Of a stretch of 64,000 nucleotides of DNA, positions 1-10,839 are shown piece after piece. Position numbers and translations under genes: made by a program. How positions within the stretch are numbered: the first letter of the stretch is position 1; every line of letters starts with the position of its first letter. Origin of the DNA: Betaproteobacteria bacterium (GTDB taxonomy: Bacteria > Pseudomonadota > Gammaproteobacteria > Burkholderiales > Rhodocyclaceae); contig JAHRYN010000003.1 in assembly GCA_020621405.1 (NCBI GenBank), positions 314,828 through 378,827 of the forward strand. Reading direction: 5' to 3'. The notes below the pieces were generated by a model that saw only the letters and a program-made list of their open reading frames with translations, did no database searches and was not told the DNA's origin.

Positions 1-83
1 TCGATGCGCACGCGGATCTGGGTTTCCAGCGTGTTGCGCGTAATTTCGGCTTGCCGCATGAATGGTGGAATCGCAGTCGGTAA
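1..83 (+). CDS. C-terminal end of an unidentified protein
   Basis: An open frame enters from the left edge (first full codon at position 3) and stops at TAA 81-83. The 26 visible residues end in HEWWNRSR. An 8-bp hairpin follows directly, which supports a real gene end. Too little is present to name the family. The Trp-Trp-rich tail only loosely recalls peptidoglycan-active enzymes, and I do not assign that function. The other two forward frames read less plausibly as protein. Confidence 0.4.
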   Translation, partial: DAHADLGFQRVARNFGLPHEWWNRSR

Positions 84-86
84 ATC

Positions 87-107
87 GTTCCGGCCAGCCG
101 CCGGAAC
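87..107 (+). terminator. Hairpin after the left-edge gene
   Basis: GTTCCGGC (87-94) and GCCGGAAC (100-107) form a perfect 8-bp stem with a 5-nt loop, 4 nt after the stop codon at 83. There is no T-tract, so it is a weak intrinsic terminator candidate or an mRNA 3' end-stabilising hairpin. Confidence 0.35.
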
Positions 108-212
108 AGGGATGGCCGGATGATAACATCGACTTGCTGCCGGTCATTCCTGCCCGTACATGCCGCAACCATGCGCCGCACAACTTCCGTCCCCGTCACG
201 CCTTCGATCGCC

Positions 213-1280
<1,068 letters not shown>

Positions 1281-1313
1281 GCGGGCGGACGTCCACGGAG
1301 CGCTTCTTGCTAC

Positions 1314-1341
1314 ACGATCCGGGTTCACACAACCGGATCGT
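1314..1341 (+). promoter_or_regulatory. 9-bp hairpin immediately before the lipoprotein start
   Basis: ACGATCCGG (1314-1322) and CCGGATCGT (1333-1341) pair perfectly around a 10-nt loop, and the right arm ends 5 nt before ATG 1347. It occupies the place of a Shine-Dalgarno sequence, and none is visible there. It may terminate hisC transcription, occlude translation of the next gene, or be a protein operator. Confidence 0.4.
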
Positions 1342-1346
1342 CAGTC

Positions 1347-1898
1347 ATGCGCAGCGCACCCGTCATTCTGTTCAACGCCGTACTGATCGCAGCCCTCGGC
1401 GGCTGCACCAGTGTTTCCTTCAAGCAGGGGGCAGGCGGCGACGAGTTCCGCCGCGCCGAGGCAAACTGCCGGAGCACCACTTCGGAGCGCAACGCCTTCA
1501 CGCAGTGCATGGAAGCCAGTGGCTGGTGGACGCGCTCGGTCGAAGAGCTGTCGGAGATCGGTTTCGTGCCGGCCGACGCTGACGAACCAGCTGCAAGTAC
1601 CGGCTCTCCGTCCCCCACGGCATCACCGTCAGGCAACGCGACGCTGCTGCCCGCTGCCAAGGGAACAACCGCTGCAACGCCCGCCGCGGCCGTCGCCCCG
1701 AAAGATCCACTGTCCAGAATGCGCATCGCGATGTGGGCCAAGGCCGGCGCCGGTGGCGCGGAGCTGACGGCAGATCAGGATCGCTGCCTGTCCGGGCTCG
1801 GCGACGCGCACCAGCCGGACCCGGTAGCCGGCACCGTCACGCGCGGGCTGTACGACTGCCTGCGCAGGCAGGGATGGGTGGGCATGACCCTGCGCTGA
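1347..1898 (+). CDS. Small lipoprotein with two Cys...Cx4GW modules
   Basis: 183-aa predicted lipoprotein of unknown function. Residues 1-19 form a lipoprotein signal peptide ending in the lipobox LGGC (Cys20). The mature part contains two similar modules. The first is C-x12-C-x4-GW at about residues 45-65. The second, at the extreme C-terminus, also ends in C-x4-GW. A low-complexity Ala/Pro/Ser/Thr linker (about 85-125) separates them. Paired cysteines suggest periplasmic disulfides. It is 66 nt downstream of hisC and could be co-transcribed, but an intervening hairpin argues for some independence. No family name recognised. Confidence 0.7.
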   Translation: MRSAPVILFNAVLIAALGGCTSVSFKQGAGGDEFRRAEANCRSTTSERNAFTQCMEASGWWTRSVEELSEIGFVPADADEPAASTGSPSPTASPSGNATLLPAAKGTTAATPAAAVAPKDPLSRMRIAMWAKAGAGGAELTADQDRCLSGLGDAHQPDPVAGTVTRGLYDCLRRQGWVGMTLR

Positions 1899-2067
1899 AT
1901 ATTCCAATTTGATATTTGTAACTTAATGTCATAGATTGCCTGCGGGTGATCGCACACGCAAGCAATCCGAACAGCGAGATTGCAGCCGGCCAGGCTGCAG
2001 GAGACACCACCCGAAAGCGCCCGCTCCAGACCGGAGCGGTCCGTTCCATTTCGATAGGAGTGTTTTC

Positions 2068-2790
2068 ATGTTTTCAGCCAGAAACTTGCTGTGCGCTTCG
2101 CTTTGCCTGTCCACCCCGAATGTGTTCGCCCTGGGGGCCGGAGACATTGCCTTCACCGCCCTCAACACCGACGAGGATGGCTGGGCAATCGTCGCGTTGA
2201 CCGATCTGGGCGCCCACAGCACGCTGTATTTCTCCGACAGCAGCTGGAACGGCTCAGCATTCACGAGTGCGGAAGGCTTCCACACCTGGGACACGGGCGC
2301 TGGCATCATCGCGGCGGGTACTGTCGTCCGCTTCAGCCAGATCGACCAGATCGGTCATTCGGTATCCGTCGGCACGCTGACCTCGACCGGCAATCGTGCG
2401 TTGAGCAGCACCGCGGAGACGCTGTATGCCTATCAGGGAGCCGGCGCCAGCCTGCCGGCAACCTTCCTCGCCGCAGTATCGAGCGAATCGGCATCGGCGG
2501 GCGCAGCCGCCATTGCCGCAGCAGGTCTGCAAGGCGGTATCAACGCACTGATCCTTCCGGCCAGCACGGATTATTCCGAATACGCGGGCATCCGCAACGG
2601 CACGGCGAACTTCGCGTCCTACCGCCCACTGATCAACAACGCGGCGAACTGGAGCGGATTCATCGACGGCGACCATGCCGCCGCACAGCCGGATCTGGCG
2701 GCCTTCACGATATCGCCGGTACCGGAACCTTCAGACGGCTGGATGATGGTGGCCGGTCTGACACTGATCGCCGCGCGCTGGAAGCGCTAG
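2068..2790 (+). CDS. PEP-CTERM sorting-domain protein
   Basis: 240-aa exported protein, probably a substrate of an exosortase (EpsH-type) encoded elsewhere. Start ATG 2068 is preceded by AGGAG at 2056-2060. An N-terminal signal peptide (about residues 1-22) ends near VFALGAG. The body is Ala/Ser/Thr/Gly-rich and resembles secreted beta-rich proteins. The C-terminus has the tripartite sorting signal: the motif VPEPS, a hydrophobic stretch (WMMVAGLTLIAA) and a basic end RWKR. The family is known for transit through the envelope and attachment to, or release into, exopolysaccharide; the specific role is unknown. Its TAG stop overlaps the stop of the convergent downstream gene. The upstream 169 bp is AT-rich near 1899-1935 and may hold its promoter. 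Confidence 0.85.
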   Translation: MFSARNLLCASLCLSTPNVFALGAGDIAFTALNTDEDGWAIVALTDLGAHSTLYFSDSSWNGSAFTSAEGFHTWDTGAGIIAAGTVVRFSQIDQIGHSVSVGTLTSTGNRALSSTAETLYAYQGAGASLPATFLAAVSSESASAGAAAIAAAGLQGGINALILPASTDYSEYAGIRNGTANFASYRPLINNAANWSGFIDGDHAAAQPDLAAFTISPVPEPSDGWMMVAGLTLIAARWKR

Positions 2791-3617
2791 CGATCAGGAT
2801 CAGAATCAGGGCGCTGCAGTGGTTCCACCAGCGCCCTGTAGGCATGCCAGGTCGCGTGACCAATCAACGGCATCAGGATCACCAGCCCGAGAAACAGCGT
2901 GGTGAAGCCAGCCACGGTCAGCAGCACGATTATCACGGCCCAGATCAGCATCGGCAGCGGATTGCGTCCGAGCGCGATCAGGCTCGCCAGGATGGAGGTC
3001 ACCGCGTCCTGACGCCGATCCAGCATCAGCGGCATCGCCACCACGCTGGATCCGAATACCAGGGACGCGAAAATCAACCCGACCACGGCATAGGCCATCA
3101 GGAATTCGGCATTCTGCAGGCTGACCACCTGCTGCAGGAAGCTGCTGACCGACGGCATTTCCGACGTGTAGAACAGCGCGAACACGATCAGCGACGCGCG
3201 GGCCCATATCAGGAAGATGATCACGAGCACGAGCGCGAATATGCCGATCGAACCCGCGTTGTGCTGTACCGCCAGCAGCGAGTGCGCCAGCATCGGCGAC
3301 AGCCCTTTTTCGCGCTGTCGCGACAGGTCGTAGAGCCCGAGCGCGAGAAACGGACCGAGCAGCAGGAAGCCGCAGACCAGCGCCGATGTGAGATGGGACG
3401 CATGGTTGAACACGACGGACAGCAGCAGCCCCATGAATGCAAAGCAGGCACCGTAGAAGATGCTCGCGCCAGGCTGCCTTGCGAGATCGGCGGCACCTTT
3501 GGCCAGCCACTCGAAGGGGGCCAGCGCACCGACTTCGCGCACCACGGGAAATGGCAGACCCTGTGCGTCTTCCCCGGTCACCGGATGTTCTTCGTTCGGT
3601 ACTTCTGACGGCTGCAT
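2787..3617 (-). CDS. DUF2189-type integral membrane protein
   Basis: 276-aa predicted inner-membrane protein of unknown function. About six hydrophobic segments are visible after a soluble N-terminal 45 residues containing the FEWLAKGAADL-type entry helix typical of DUF2189 proteins. Start ATG 3617 is chosen because GGGGAG lies at suitable spacing upstream; a GTG at 3623 is the alternative. It follows hisD by about 110 bp in the same direction and may be a late operon member. Its last codon overlaps that of the convergent PEP-CTERM gene. Confidence 0.75.
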   Translation of the reverse strand: MQPSEVPNEEHPVTGEDAQGLPFPVVREVGALAPFEWLAKGAADLARQPGASIFYGACFAFMGLLLSVVFNHASHLTSALVCGFLLLGPFLALGLYDLSRQREKGLSPMLAHSLLAVQHNAGSIGIFALVLVIIFLIWARASLIVFALFYTSEMPSVSSFLQQVVSLQNAEFLMAYAVVGLIFASLVFGSSVVAMPLMLDRRQDAVTSILASLIALGRNPLPMLIWAVIIVLLTVAGFTTLFLGLVILMPLIGHATWHAYRALVEPLQRPDSDPDR

Positions 3618-3726
3618 GCGCACTCCCCGCTCAGATCACACACCTGCAACGATGCGCGTCCGCCTCTGCCAGGGAGCGTACGCACGGCCCGGCGCAACTG
3701 TACGCCGTGTCGTGCGCCCGCGGAAG

Positions 3727-5031
3727 TCATTCGCCGATGCGGAACTCGGCCGACATGGCGTGCGCCTGCAATCCTTCTCCATGGGCCAGGACCGAGGCGA
3801 TCCGGCCCAGCGTCTGCGCCCCTTCGGAAGAAATATCCAGGATGGAAGTGCGCTTCTGGAAGTCATACACGCCCAGCGGGCTGGAAAAGCGCGCGCTGCG
3901 CATCGTCGGCAACACGTGATTGGGCCCGGCGCAATAGTCGCCGAGCGCCTCGACCGAATAGTGGCCGAGGAACATCGCGCCGGCATGGCGGATGCGGTCG
4001 ACCAGCGCCCGCGGGTCTTCGGTGCAGATTTCGAGGTGCTCGGGCGCGATGCGGTTGGCGATATCGCAGGCTTCGCCAAGATCGCGCACCTTGATCAGCG
4101 CACCCCGATTGGCGAGCGATGCCGCTATCGTGTCGCGCCGCGGCATGCCGGGCAGCAGCCGGTCTATCGCCGAATGCACGCGATCGAGGAAGACCGCATC
4201 GGTGCACAGCAGGATGGATTGCGCGAGTTCGTCGTGCTCGGCCTGAGCGAACAGGTCCATCGCCACCCAGTCCGGGTTGCCGTGACCGTCGGAAATCACC
4301 AGCACCTCGGACGGACCGGCCACCATGTCGATGCCGACGGTACCGAACACGCGGCGCTTGGCGCTTGCCACATAGGCATTGCCGGGACCGACGATCTTGT
4401 CGACCTGCGGAATGGTCTGCGTGCCGTAGGCCAGCGCACCCACAGCCTGGGCGCCGCCTATCGTGAACACGCGATCCACGCCGGTGATCGCCGCCGCCGC
4501 CAGCACCAGCGGATTGCGCTCGCCACCCGGCGTCGGCACGACCATGATCAGTTCGCTGACCCCGGCGACCTTGGCCGGTATCGCGTTCATCAGCACCGAA
4601 CTGGGATAGGACGCCCGTCCACCCGGCACATAGAGACCGACCCGGTCGAGCGGCGTCACCTTCTGCCCGAGCCTGGTGCCGTCGGCTTCGGTGTATTCCC
4701 ATGAGGTCAGCCGTTGCCGTTCGTGGTACAGACGCACCCGCTCGGCCGCGTCCACCAGCGCACCGCGCTGCACGTCGGTCAGGCTGGCATAGGCCTCGTC
4801 CAGCACGCTGCGCGGCAGTTCGAGTTCGACCATGGAGCCCGCATCCAGCCGGTCGAAGCGACGCGTGCAGTCGAGCACGGCTGCATCGCCCCGCGCACGT
4901 ACGTCGCGCAGGATGCCCGCGACCGCTGTTTCGATTGCCTCGTCGGCTGACGCATCGAAAGCGAGCAGCCTGTCCAGCGTCTTGAGGAAGTCGGGCGCGT
5001 CGGAATCCAGGCGGCTGATTGCGGTATTCAT
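3727..5031 (-). CDS. hisD: Histidinol dehydrogenase
   Basis: Zinc- and NAD-dependent enzyme performing the last two oxidations, L-histidinol to L-histidine. 434 aa, normal length. Visible signatures are [22 protein letters not shown] (nucleotide region), the zinc-ligand segment AQAEHDE, and the catalytic pair in APEHLEI. Its ATG overlaps the hisG TGA by 4 nt (ATGA), so it is translationally coupled to hisG. In many betaproteobacteria hisC follows directly; here a DUF2189 gene does. Confidence 0.97.
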   Translation of the reverse strand: MNTAISRLDSDAPDFLKTLDRLLAFDASADEAIETAVAGILRDVRARGDAAVLDCTRRFDRLDAGSMVELELPRSVLDEAYASLTDVQRGALVDAAERVRLYHERQRLTSWEYTEADGTRLGQKVTPLDRVGLYVPGGRASYPSSVLMNAIPAKVAGVSELIMVVPTPGGERNPLVLAAAAITGVDRVFTIGGAQAVGALAYGTQTIPQVDKIVGPGNAYVASAKRRVFGTVGIDMVAGPSEVLVISDGHGNPDWVAMDLFAQAEHDELAQSILLCTDAVFLDRVHSAIDRLLPGMPRRDTIAASLANRGALIKVRDLGEACDIANRIAPEHLEICTEDPRALVDRIRHAGAMFLGHYSVEALGDYCAGPNHVLPTMRSARFSSPLGVYDFQKRTSILDISSEGAQTLGRIASVLAHGEGLQAHAMSAEFRIGE

Positions 5032-5669
5032 TTCACCGCTCCCGCGAAGGCCTCGAGTATCGGTGACAGCGCGTCGTGCTTCACCTTCAGCGAAGCCTGA
5101 TTGACGACGAGACGCGAGCTGATGTCCATGATGTGTTCGACCTCGACCAGATTGTTGGCACGCAGGGTGCCTCCGCTGCTGACCAGATCGACGATGGCAT
5201 CCGCGAGCCCGACCAGCGGCGCCAGTTCCATCGATCCGTACAGCTTGATGAGATCGACGTGGACGCCCTTGGCCGCGAAATGTTCGCGTGCGGTGTGTAC
5301 ATATTTGGTCGCCACCTTCAGCCGAGCGCCGCGGCGTACCGCCTGCTCGTAGTCGAAGCCGGCCTGGGTGGCCACGCTGAGCCGGCAGCGCGCGATGTTC
5401 AGGTCGAGCGGCTGGTACAGCCCGGCACCACCGTGCTCGAGCAGCACATCCTTGCCGGCGATGCCCAGATCGGCCGCGCCGTACTGCACATAGGTCGGCG
5501 TGTCGGACGCACGCACGATGACCAGACGGACATCGGGGCGGTTGGTGCCGATGATGAGCTTGCGCGACGACTCCGGGTCGTCGGTCGGCACGATGCCCGC
5601 CGCCGCCAGCAGCGGCAGCGTTTCTTCGAAGATGCGTCCCTTGGACAGCGCGAGGGTGATGCCTTGCAC
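5028..5669 (-). CDS. hisG: ATP phosphoribosyltransferase, short form
   Basis: First committed enzyme of histidine synthesis, joining ATP and PRPP to give phosphoribosyl-ATP. At 213 aa it is the short (HisG-S) form, which lacks the C-terminal regulatory ACT-like domain. By family knowledge it requires the regulatory partner HisZ, which is not in this window. The PRPP-binding loop appears near the end as [14 protein letters not shown], and the N-terminal [16 protein letters not shown] is characteristic. It lies 41 bp downstream of murA, a common betaproteobacterial arrangement. Confidence 0.96.
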   Translation of the reverse strand: MQGITLALSKGRIFEETLPLLAAAGIVPTDDPESSRKLIIGTNRPDVRLVIVRASDTPTYVQYGAADLGIAGKDVLLEHGGAGLYQPLDLNIARCRLSVATQAGFDYEQAVRRGARLKVATKYVHTAREHFAAKGVHVDLIKLYGSMELAPLVGLADAIVDLVSSGGTLRANNLVEVEHIMDISSRLVVNQASLKVKHDALSPILEAFAGAVK

Positions 5670-5710
5670 GGTATTGCCTCGTTTCGGTATTGATCGGCCG
5701 CGGATCAGGA

Positions 5711-6985
<1,275 letters not shown>

Positions 6986-7222
6986 TCAGGCAGCCTGCCA
7001 TTCGGCCGGAGTGAGCGTTTTCATCGACAGCGCGTGGATTTCCTCGCGCATGCGGTCGCCGAGCGCAGCATAGACAAGCTGATGGCGGCGCACGCGGTTC
7101 AGGCCGTCGAAAGCCTGCGACACGATGATGGCCTCGAAGTGCTGTCCGTCGCCAGTCACCTGACAATGTGTGCAAGCAATGCCGGCGACGATTGAAGCCT
7201 GGATGCTGTCTGGAGTCACCAT
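6986..7222 (-). CDS. ibaG: BolA-family protein IbaG
   Basis: 78-aa BolA/IbaG family protein, thought to work with monothiol glutaredoxins in Fe-S or redox-linked regulation. The BolA fold is visible: an N-terminal helix, the GDGQHFEAIIVS beta-turn, and the helix with RRHQLVYAALGDRM, ending IHALSMKT with the conserved His followed by TPAEW. Its position between the ABC exporter and murA matches the ibaG-murA linkage widely seen in proteobacteria. Confidence 0.92.
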   Translation of the reverse strand: MVTPDSIQASIVAGIACTHCQVTGDGQHFEAIIVSQAFDGLNRVRRHQLVYAALGDRMREEIHALSMKTLTPAEWQAA

Positions 7223-7223
7223 A

Positions 7224-7982
7224 TCAATTTCTCAGTTTGTAGCCACGAGCGAGCATGTTCAGCGTGGCCAGCGAAAGCGCCGCGAAACTGCCTATCGTGA
7301 TCAGGGCACTGATCCACGGCGACATGTCCGACTGGCCGAAGAAGCCATAACGGAAGCCGTCGATCATGTAAAAAAACGGGTTCATGTGCGACACCGCCAG
7401 CCAGAACCCCGGCAGCGAGTGGATGGAGTAGAACACACCGGACAGGAAGGTGAGCGGCATCACGATGAAATTCTGGAAGCCGGCCAACTGATCGAACTTG
7501 TCGGCCCAGATGCCGGCGATCACGCCCAAGCTTGCGAGTATCGATCCGCCCAGCACCGCGAAGAAAAGTATCCACAGCGGATGCGCATACGGCAGGTCGA
7601 CGAACCACAGCGTGACCAGCCAGACGCCGGTTCCGACCGCGAGTCCCCGGATCACGGCTGCCATCACGTAGGCGGCGAAGAATTCGCGGTAGGAAATCGG
7701 CGGCAGCAGCATGAACACGATGTTGCCGGTGACCTTGGACTGGATCAGCGACGACGAACTGTTGGCGAACGCGTTCTGCAGCAGGCTCATCATGATCAGG
7801 CCCGGCACCAGGAAAGCCGTGTAGCCGACACCGCCGTACACCTCGACCCTCCGGTCCAGTACATGCGAGAACACCAGCAGGTAGAGCAGCGCGGTCAGCA
7901 CCGGAGCGGCCACGGTCTGGAATCCCACCTTCCAGAAGCGCAGCAGCTCCTTGTAGAGCAGCGTTCTCAGCGCGACGCTCAT
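7224..7982 (-). CDS. ABC-2 type transporter permease (YadH-like)
   Basis: 252-aa integral membrane subunit of an ABC-2 exporter. About six hydrophobic segments are visible, with the family signature region around FLSGVFYSIHSLPGFW and the cytoplasmic entry MSVALRTLLYKELLRFWK. Its ATG overlaps the upstream ATPase stop (ATGA). It ends one base before ibaG begins. The substrate is unknown; YadGH-type exporters next to mla genes are common in betaproteobacteria and suggest an envelope component. Start ATG 7982 is fixed by the overlap. Confidence 0.9.
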   Translation of the reverse strand: MSVALRTLLYKELLRFWKVGFQTVAAPVLTALLYLLVFSHVLDRRVEVYGGVGYTAFLVPGLIMMSLLQNAFANSSSSLIQSKVTGNIVFMLLPPISYREFFAAYVMAAVIRGLAVGTGVWLVTLWFVDLPYAHPLWILFFAVLGGSILASLGVIAGIWADKFDQLAGFQNFIVMPLTFLSGVFYSIHSLPGFWLAVSHMNPFFYMIDGFRYGFFGQSDMSPWISALITIGSFAALSLATLNMLARGYKLRN

Positions 7983-8896
7983 TGCGCGGACTCCTGCATC
8001 ATGGCGATGAACACGTCTTCGAGGTCGGGTCGCACCAGCTCGACCTCGTCCAGACCGACGCCCGAAGCATGCAGATGCGCCAGGCAGGCGGCCACCTCGT
8101 CGGCGCTGTCCAGCACGAATGCGACACGTCCATCGCTGGTGGCGCGTGCGACCGGCAGCACGTCGGCCGGCAAGGCGGCGCCGCTGCTGAGACGGATGCG
8201 CAGCGTGTGCTGCACCGGCCGGGACAGCAGGTCGGCAGTGCGTTCGAGCGCCAGCATCCTGCCCTGCTTCAGCATGGCGATGCGCCCGCACAGGCTTTCC
8301 GCCTCTTCCAGGTAGTGCGTAGTGAGCACGATGGTGTGACCCTGACGATTCAGCTGCCGCACGAAGGCCCACAACCCCTGCCGCAATTCCACGTCGACGC
8401 CGGCAGTCGGCTCGTCCAGCACGATCACCGGCGGACGATGCACCAATGCCTGCGCCACCAGCACGCGCCGTTTCATGCCGCCGGACAGCGCGCGCATATT
8501 GGCATCCGCCTTCGGGGTCAGATCGAGGTGATGCAGGATTTCATCGATCCAGTCGTCGTTGCGGCGCAGGCCGAAATAGCCGGACTGGATGCGCAGGGTT
8601 TCGCGCACCGTGAAGAACGGGTCGAACACCAGTTCCTGCGGCACCACACCAAGCTTGCTGCGTGCGTTCCGGTAGTCGGCGACGACGTCGTGCCCCATTA
8701 CCTGAATGCGCCCCGCGTCCGGACGCGACAGTCCTGCCATCAGCGAAATCAGCGTGGTCTTACCGGCGCCATTGGGGCCGAGCAAGCCGAAAAACTCGCC
8801 CTGGCGTACTTCGAATGAGACGTGATCAAGCGCCTGCAGCGAACCGAATCGCTTGCAGACGCCTTCAATCAGCAACGCTGCAGACGGATCAGGCAT
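7979..8896 (-). CDS. ABC transporter ATP-binding protein (YadG-like)
   Basis: 305-aa ATPase partner of the following permease. It has a Walker A (GPNGAGKTT) near residue 40, signature LSGGMKRR, Walker B with VIVLDEPTAGVD, and the switch His in TTHYLEEAE. A C-terminal extension of about 80 residues follows the nucleotide-binding domain, as in drug/lipid exporters of this group. It lies 46 bp downstream of mlaB on the same strand, so it may be read through from the mla operon. Confidence 0.92.
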   Translation of the reverse strand: MPDPSAALLIEGVCKRFGSLQALDHVSFEVRQGEFFGLLGPNGAGKTTLISLMAGLSRPDAGRIQVMGHDVVADYRNARSKLGVVPQELVFDPFFTVRETLRIQSGYFGLRRNDDWIDEILHHLDLTPKADANMRALSGGMKRRVLVAQALVHRPPVIVLDEPTAGVDVELRQGLWAFVRQLNRQGHTIVLTTHYLEEAESLCGRIAMLKQGRMLALERTADLLSRPVQHTLRIRLSSGAALPADVLPVARATSDGRVAFVLDSADEVAACLAHLHASGVGLDEVELVRPDLEDVFIAMMQESAQ

Positions 8897-8942
8897 GAGG
8901 AAACTTCAGAACCGGCGCCTTGCCGGCCCGGGAACACACAGA

Positions 8943-9239
8943 TCAGCGGGCGGACGAGTCCGCGTCGAGACCACAGTAGTCGGACACCTCGTACAGGTGT
9001 GCCAGACTGAGCAACCCTTCCGGCGCGCCGGTGACGGGCAGCGGGCCATTCGGCCGCCCCGCCGCCCGCTCCCACGCCAGAAGCACGGCGATCGCGGAGG
9101 AATCCACGTCAACGACACCTGACAGATCGATAGCCTGCGCGGCCGGAACCAGCGCCAGACCGGCGTCGCGCAGCTTCACCGCCTCCGGCAGGCGCATCGT
9201 GCCGGTAACCCGCAGCACATTGTTTTCGATCGTGATCAC
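8943..9239 (-). CDS. mlaB: MlaB-type STAS domain protein
   Basis: 98-aa single STAS-domain protein; in the family it binds MlaF and stimulates the MlaFEDB phospholipid ABC complex at the inner membrane. A weak STAS pattern is visible with a central VDSSAIAVLLAW segment (conserved Ser/Thr at the phospho-site position). ATG 9239 overlaps the mlaC stop by 4 nt. Its place as last gene of mlaFEDACB supports the call. Confidence 0.88.
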   Translation of the reverse strand: MITIENNVLRVTGTMRLPEAVKLRDAGLALVPAAQAIDLSGVVDVDSSAIAVLLAWERAAGRPNGPLPVTGAPEGLLSLAHLYEVSDYCGLDADSSAR

Positions 9240-9856
9240 TTTGCCGCCGTCGTCGTGGTGTTCTTTGCGTGCAGCGACTTGACCAGCCCGTCGACACCAC
9301 CGGTACGCATCTCGGCGGCGAAGGTCTCGCGATAGTTGGTCACAAGGCTGACGCCTGCCACCATCACGTCATACACCTTCCAGCCGGCATCCTGCTTCTC
9401 CAGCGCGTAGTCGATGGGAATCGGACGACCACCCGGCTGAACGATCTGCGTGCGCACCGTCACGTCAGTGTCCGTCGGCGCCATCTTGAACGGCCGGTAC
9501 TCGACAGTCTGATTGCGGAAACTGGTCAGCGCGTTCGAATAGGTGCGCACGAGCAGCGTACGGAACTCGTCGGTCAGCTGCTTCTTCTGCTCGTCGGTCG
9601 CAGTGCGCCACTCACGGCCAACCGCCAGCGCGGTCATGCGCGTGAAGTTGAAATGCGGCAGCACGCTGGTCTCGACCAGTGCCGCGGCCTTCTTGACATC
9701 ACCCGCCTTGATCGACGGGTCGGTACGCAAGGTCGCAAGCACCTCCTCCGTCACATCCTTGACCAGCGCATCGGGCGTGGAGGTGTCGACGCTGGCCTGC
9801 GCACCGGCATTCAACGCAAACGAGAGAAGCAACAGCTGGAAAATACGTTTGAACAT
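9236..9856 (-). CDS. mlaC: Periplasmic phospholipid-shuttle protein MlaC
   Basis: 206-aa Tol-Tol-Ttg2 (MlaC) family protein that carries phospholipid between the outer-membrane MlaA complex and the inner-membrane MlaFEDB. A signal peptide is visible from ATG 9856 (MFKRIFQLLLLSFALNAGAQA). GGGAGG precedes this ATG, so I prefer it over the in-frame start at 9922. The domain runs from VKDVTEEVL to the C-terminus and includes the VGREWR and FRTLLVRTYSNAL segments. A terminator-like hairpin lies just upstream, separating it from mlaA. Confidence 0.94.
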   Translation of the reverse strand: MFKRIFQLLLLSFALNAGAQASVDTSTPDALVKDVTEEVLATLRTDPSIKAGDVKKAAALVETSVLPHFNFTRMTALAVGREWRTATDEQKKQLTDEFRTLLVRTYSNALTSFRNQTVEYRPFKMAPTDTDVTVRTQIVQPGGRPIPIDYALEKQDAGWKVYDVMVAGVSLVTNYRETFAAEMRTGGVDGLVKSLHAKNTTTTAAK

Positions 9857-9871
9857 GTGTCCTCCCAGAAG

Positions 9872-9899
9872 AAAAAGGCCTGCCGCCATGCGACAGGCC
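9872..9899 (-). terminator. Intrinsic terminator/attenuator candidate between mlaA and mlaC
   Basis: Read on the minus strand, GGCCTG (9899-9894) and CAGGCC (9882-9877) form a 6-bp stem with an 11-nt loop, followed by TTTTT (9876-9872). It sits immediately upstream of the mlaC ribosome-binding site, inside an operon, so partial termination would lower mlaC/mlaB expression relative to mlaA. Confidence 0.5.
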
Positions 9900-9912
9900 G
9901 ATGTGACCCGTT

Positions 9913-9935
9913 CGCCCCGCAAAACTGGCGGGGCG
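9913..9935 (-). other. Second GC-rich hairpin in the mlaA-mlaC gap
   Basis: CGCCCCGC (9913-9920) and GCGGGGCG (9928-9935) are perfect 8-bp arms around a 7-nt loop, beginning 9 nt after the mlaA stop. There is no T-tract. Together with the hairpin at 9877-9899 it makes the 88-bp gap almost entirely structured. Confidence 0.45.
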
Positions 9936-9944
9936 TCCTGACTG

Positions 9945-10808
9945 TCAGTGCGACGCTACTTCAATTTCGGCCGCAGCGGGCGACGCATCTGTATCAACGT
10001 TTGCCGAAGCCGGCGCGCCGACAAACATCAGCGCCCAAGTCGACTCGGTGGGCGTCACATCGAGAATGTTTTCGGTCACGTCAAGCGACGGATAGTACTT
10101 GTCGCGCGGTGGGTTGCCATCGTGGATCAGACTCTGGCGACGCTGCAGATAAGCGTCACGCACGTAGGCATACTTGTCGAGCGCCGCAGCATCGATCGCA
10201 CTCTCCGCCTTCAGGAAGGACGCGCGGTCCGACACGGCCCGCACGCCGACTGCGGTGTAACGCACCTCGGAGGAATCGATGTACATGATCGGGTCCCCGA
10301 AGATATCGACAGCCAGACCGCCGGCATCGCGCAAGGTGCGCGGGCCGAATATCGGCAGCACAAGGTAGGCGCCATCACCGACGCCCCAGCGCCCCAGCGT
10401 CTGACCGAAGTCCTCTTCATGCTTTTCGAGGCCCATGCCGGTCGCGACATCGAACAGGCCGAGGATGCCCACCGTGCTGTTGACCACCACGCGGCCCACG
10501 TCCGACAGTGCATCGGCCGGTTTGCCCTGAACCAGATTATTGACGCTGATCCAGACGTCGGCGATGTTGGAGAAGAAATTGAGAACACCCGTCTGCACCG
10601 GCTGCGGCATCACGTATTCGTAACCTTGGGCAACCGGCTTGAGCACTGCCTTGTCGACCGTCTCGTTGAACGTGAAGACCGCCCGATTGACCCCTTCGAT
10701 GGGATCCTTCGGGTTGCCGGACGTTGCACAGCCAGCGAGCATCGCTGCGGCAAGCGCAGCGGCGACTGAGGAGCGGACGTTGGATGTCTGATTTTTGGTA
10801 TTGGTCAT
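9945..10808 (-). CDS. mlaA: Outer-membrane lipid asymmetry lipoprotein MlaA (VacJ)
   Basis: 287-aa VacJ-family lipoprotein that, in complex with porin, extracts mislocalised phospholipid from the outer leaflet. The signal peptide ends in lipobox MLAGC (Cys27). Typical segments are DPIEGVNRAVFTFNETVDK, the NFFSNIADVWI region, and FGQTLGRWGVGDGAYLVLP. The C-terminal 30 residues (Ala/Glu/Ser-rich) extend past the core. Its inclusion between mlaD and mlaC is typical of betaproteobacteria, unlike E. coli where mlaA is separate. Confidence 0.95.
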   Translation of the reverse strand: MTNTKNQTSNVRSSVAAALAAAMLAGCATSGNPKDPIEGVNRAVFTFNETVDKAVLKPVAQGYEYVMPQPVQTGVLNFFSNIADVWISVNNLVQGKPADALSDVGRVVVNSTVGILGLFDVATGMGLEKHEEDFGQTLGRWGVGDGAYLVLPIFGPRTLRDAGGLAVDIFGDPIMYIDSSEVRYTAVGVRAVSDRASFLKAESAIDAAALDKYAYVRDAYLQRRQSLIHDGNPPRDKYYPSLDVTENILDVTPTESTWALMFVGAPASANVDTDASPAAAEIEVASH

Positions 10809-10839
10809 CTGCGAGCTTCCCGGCTATGCATTCCGCGGA

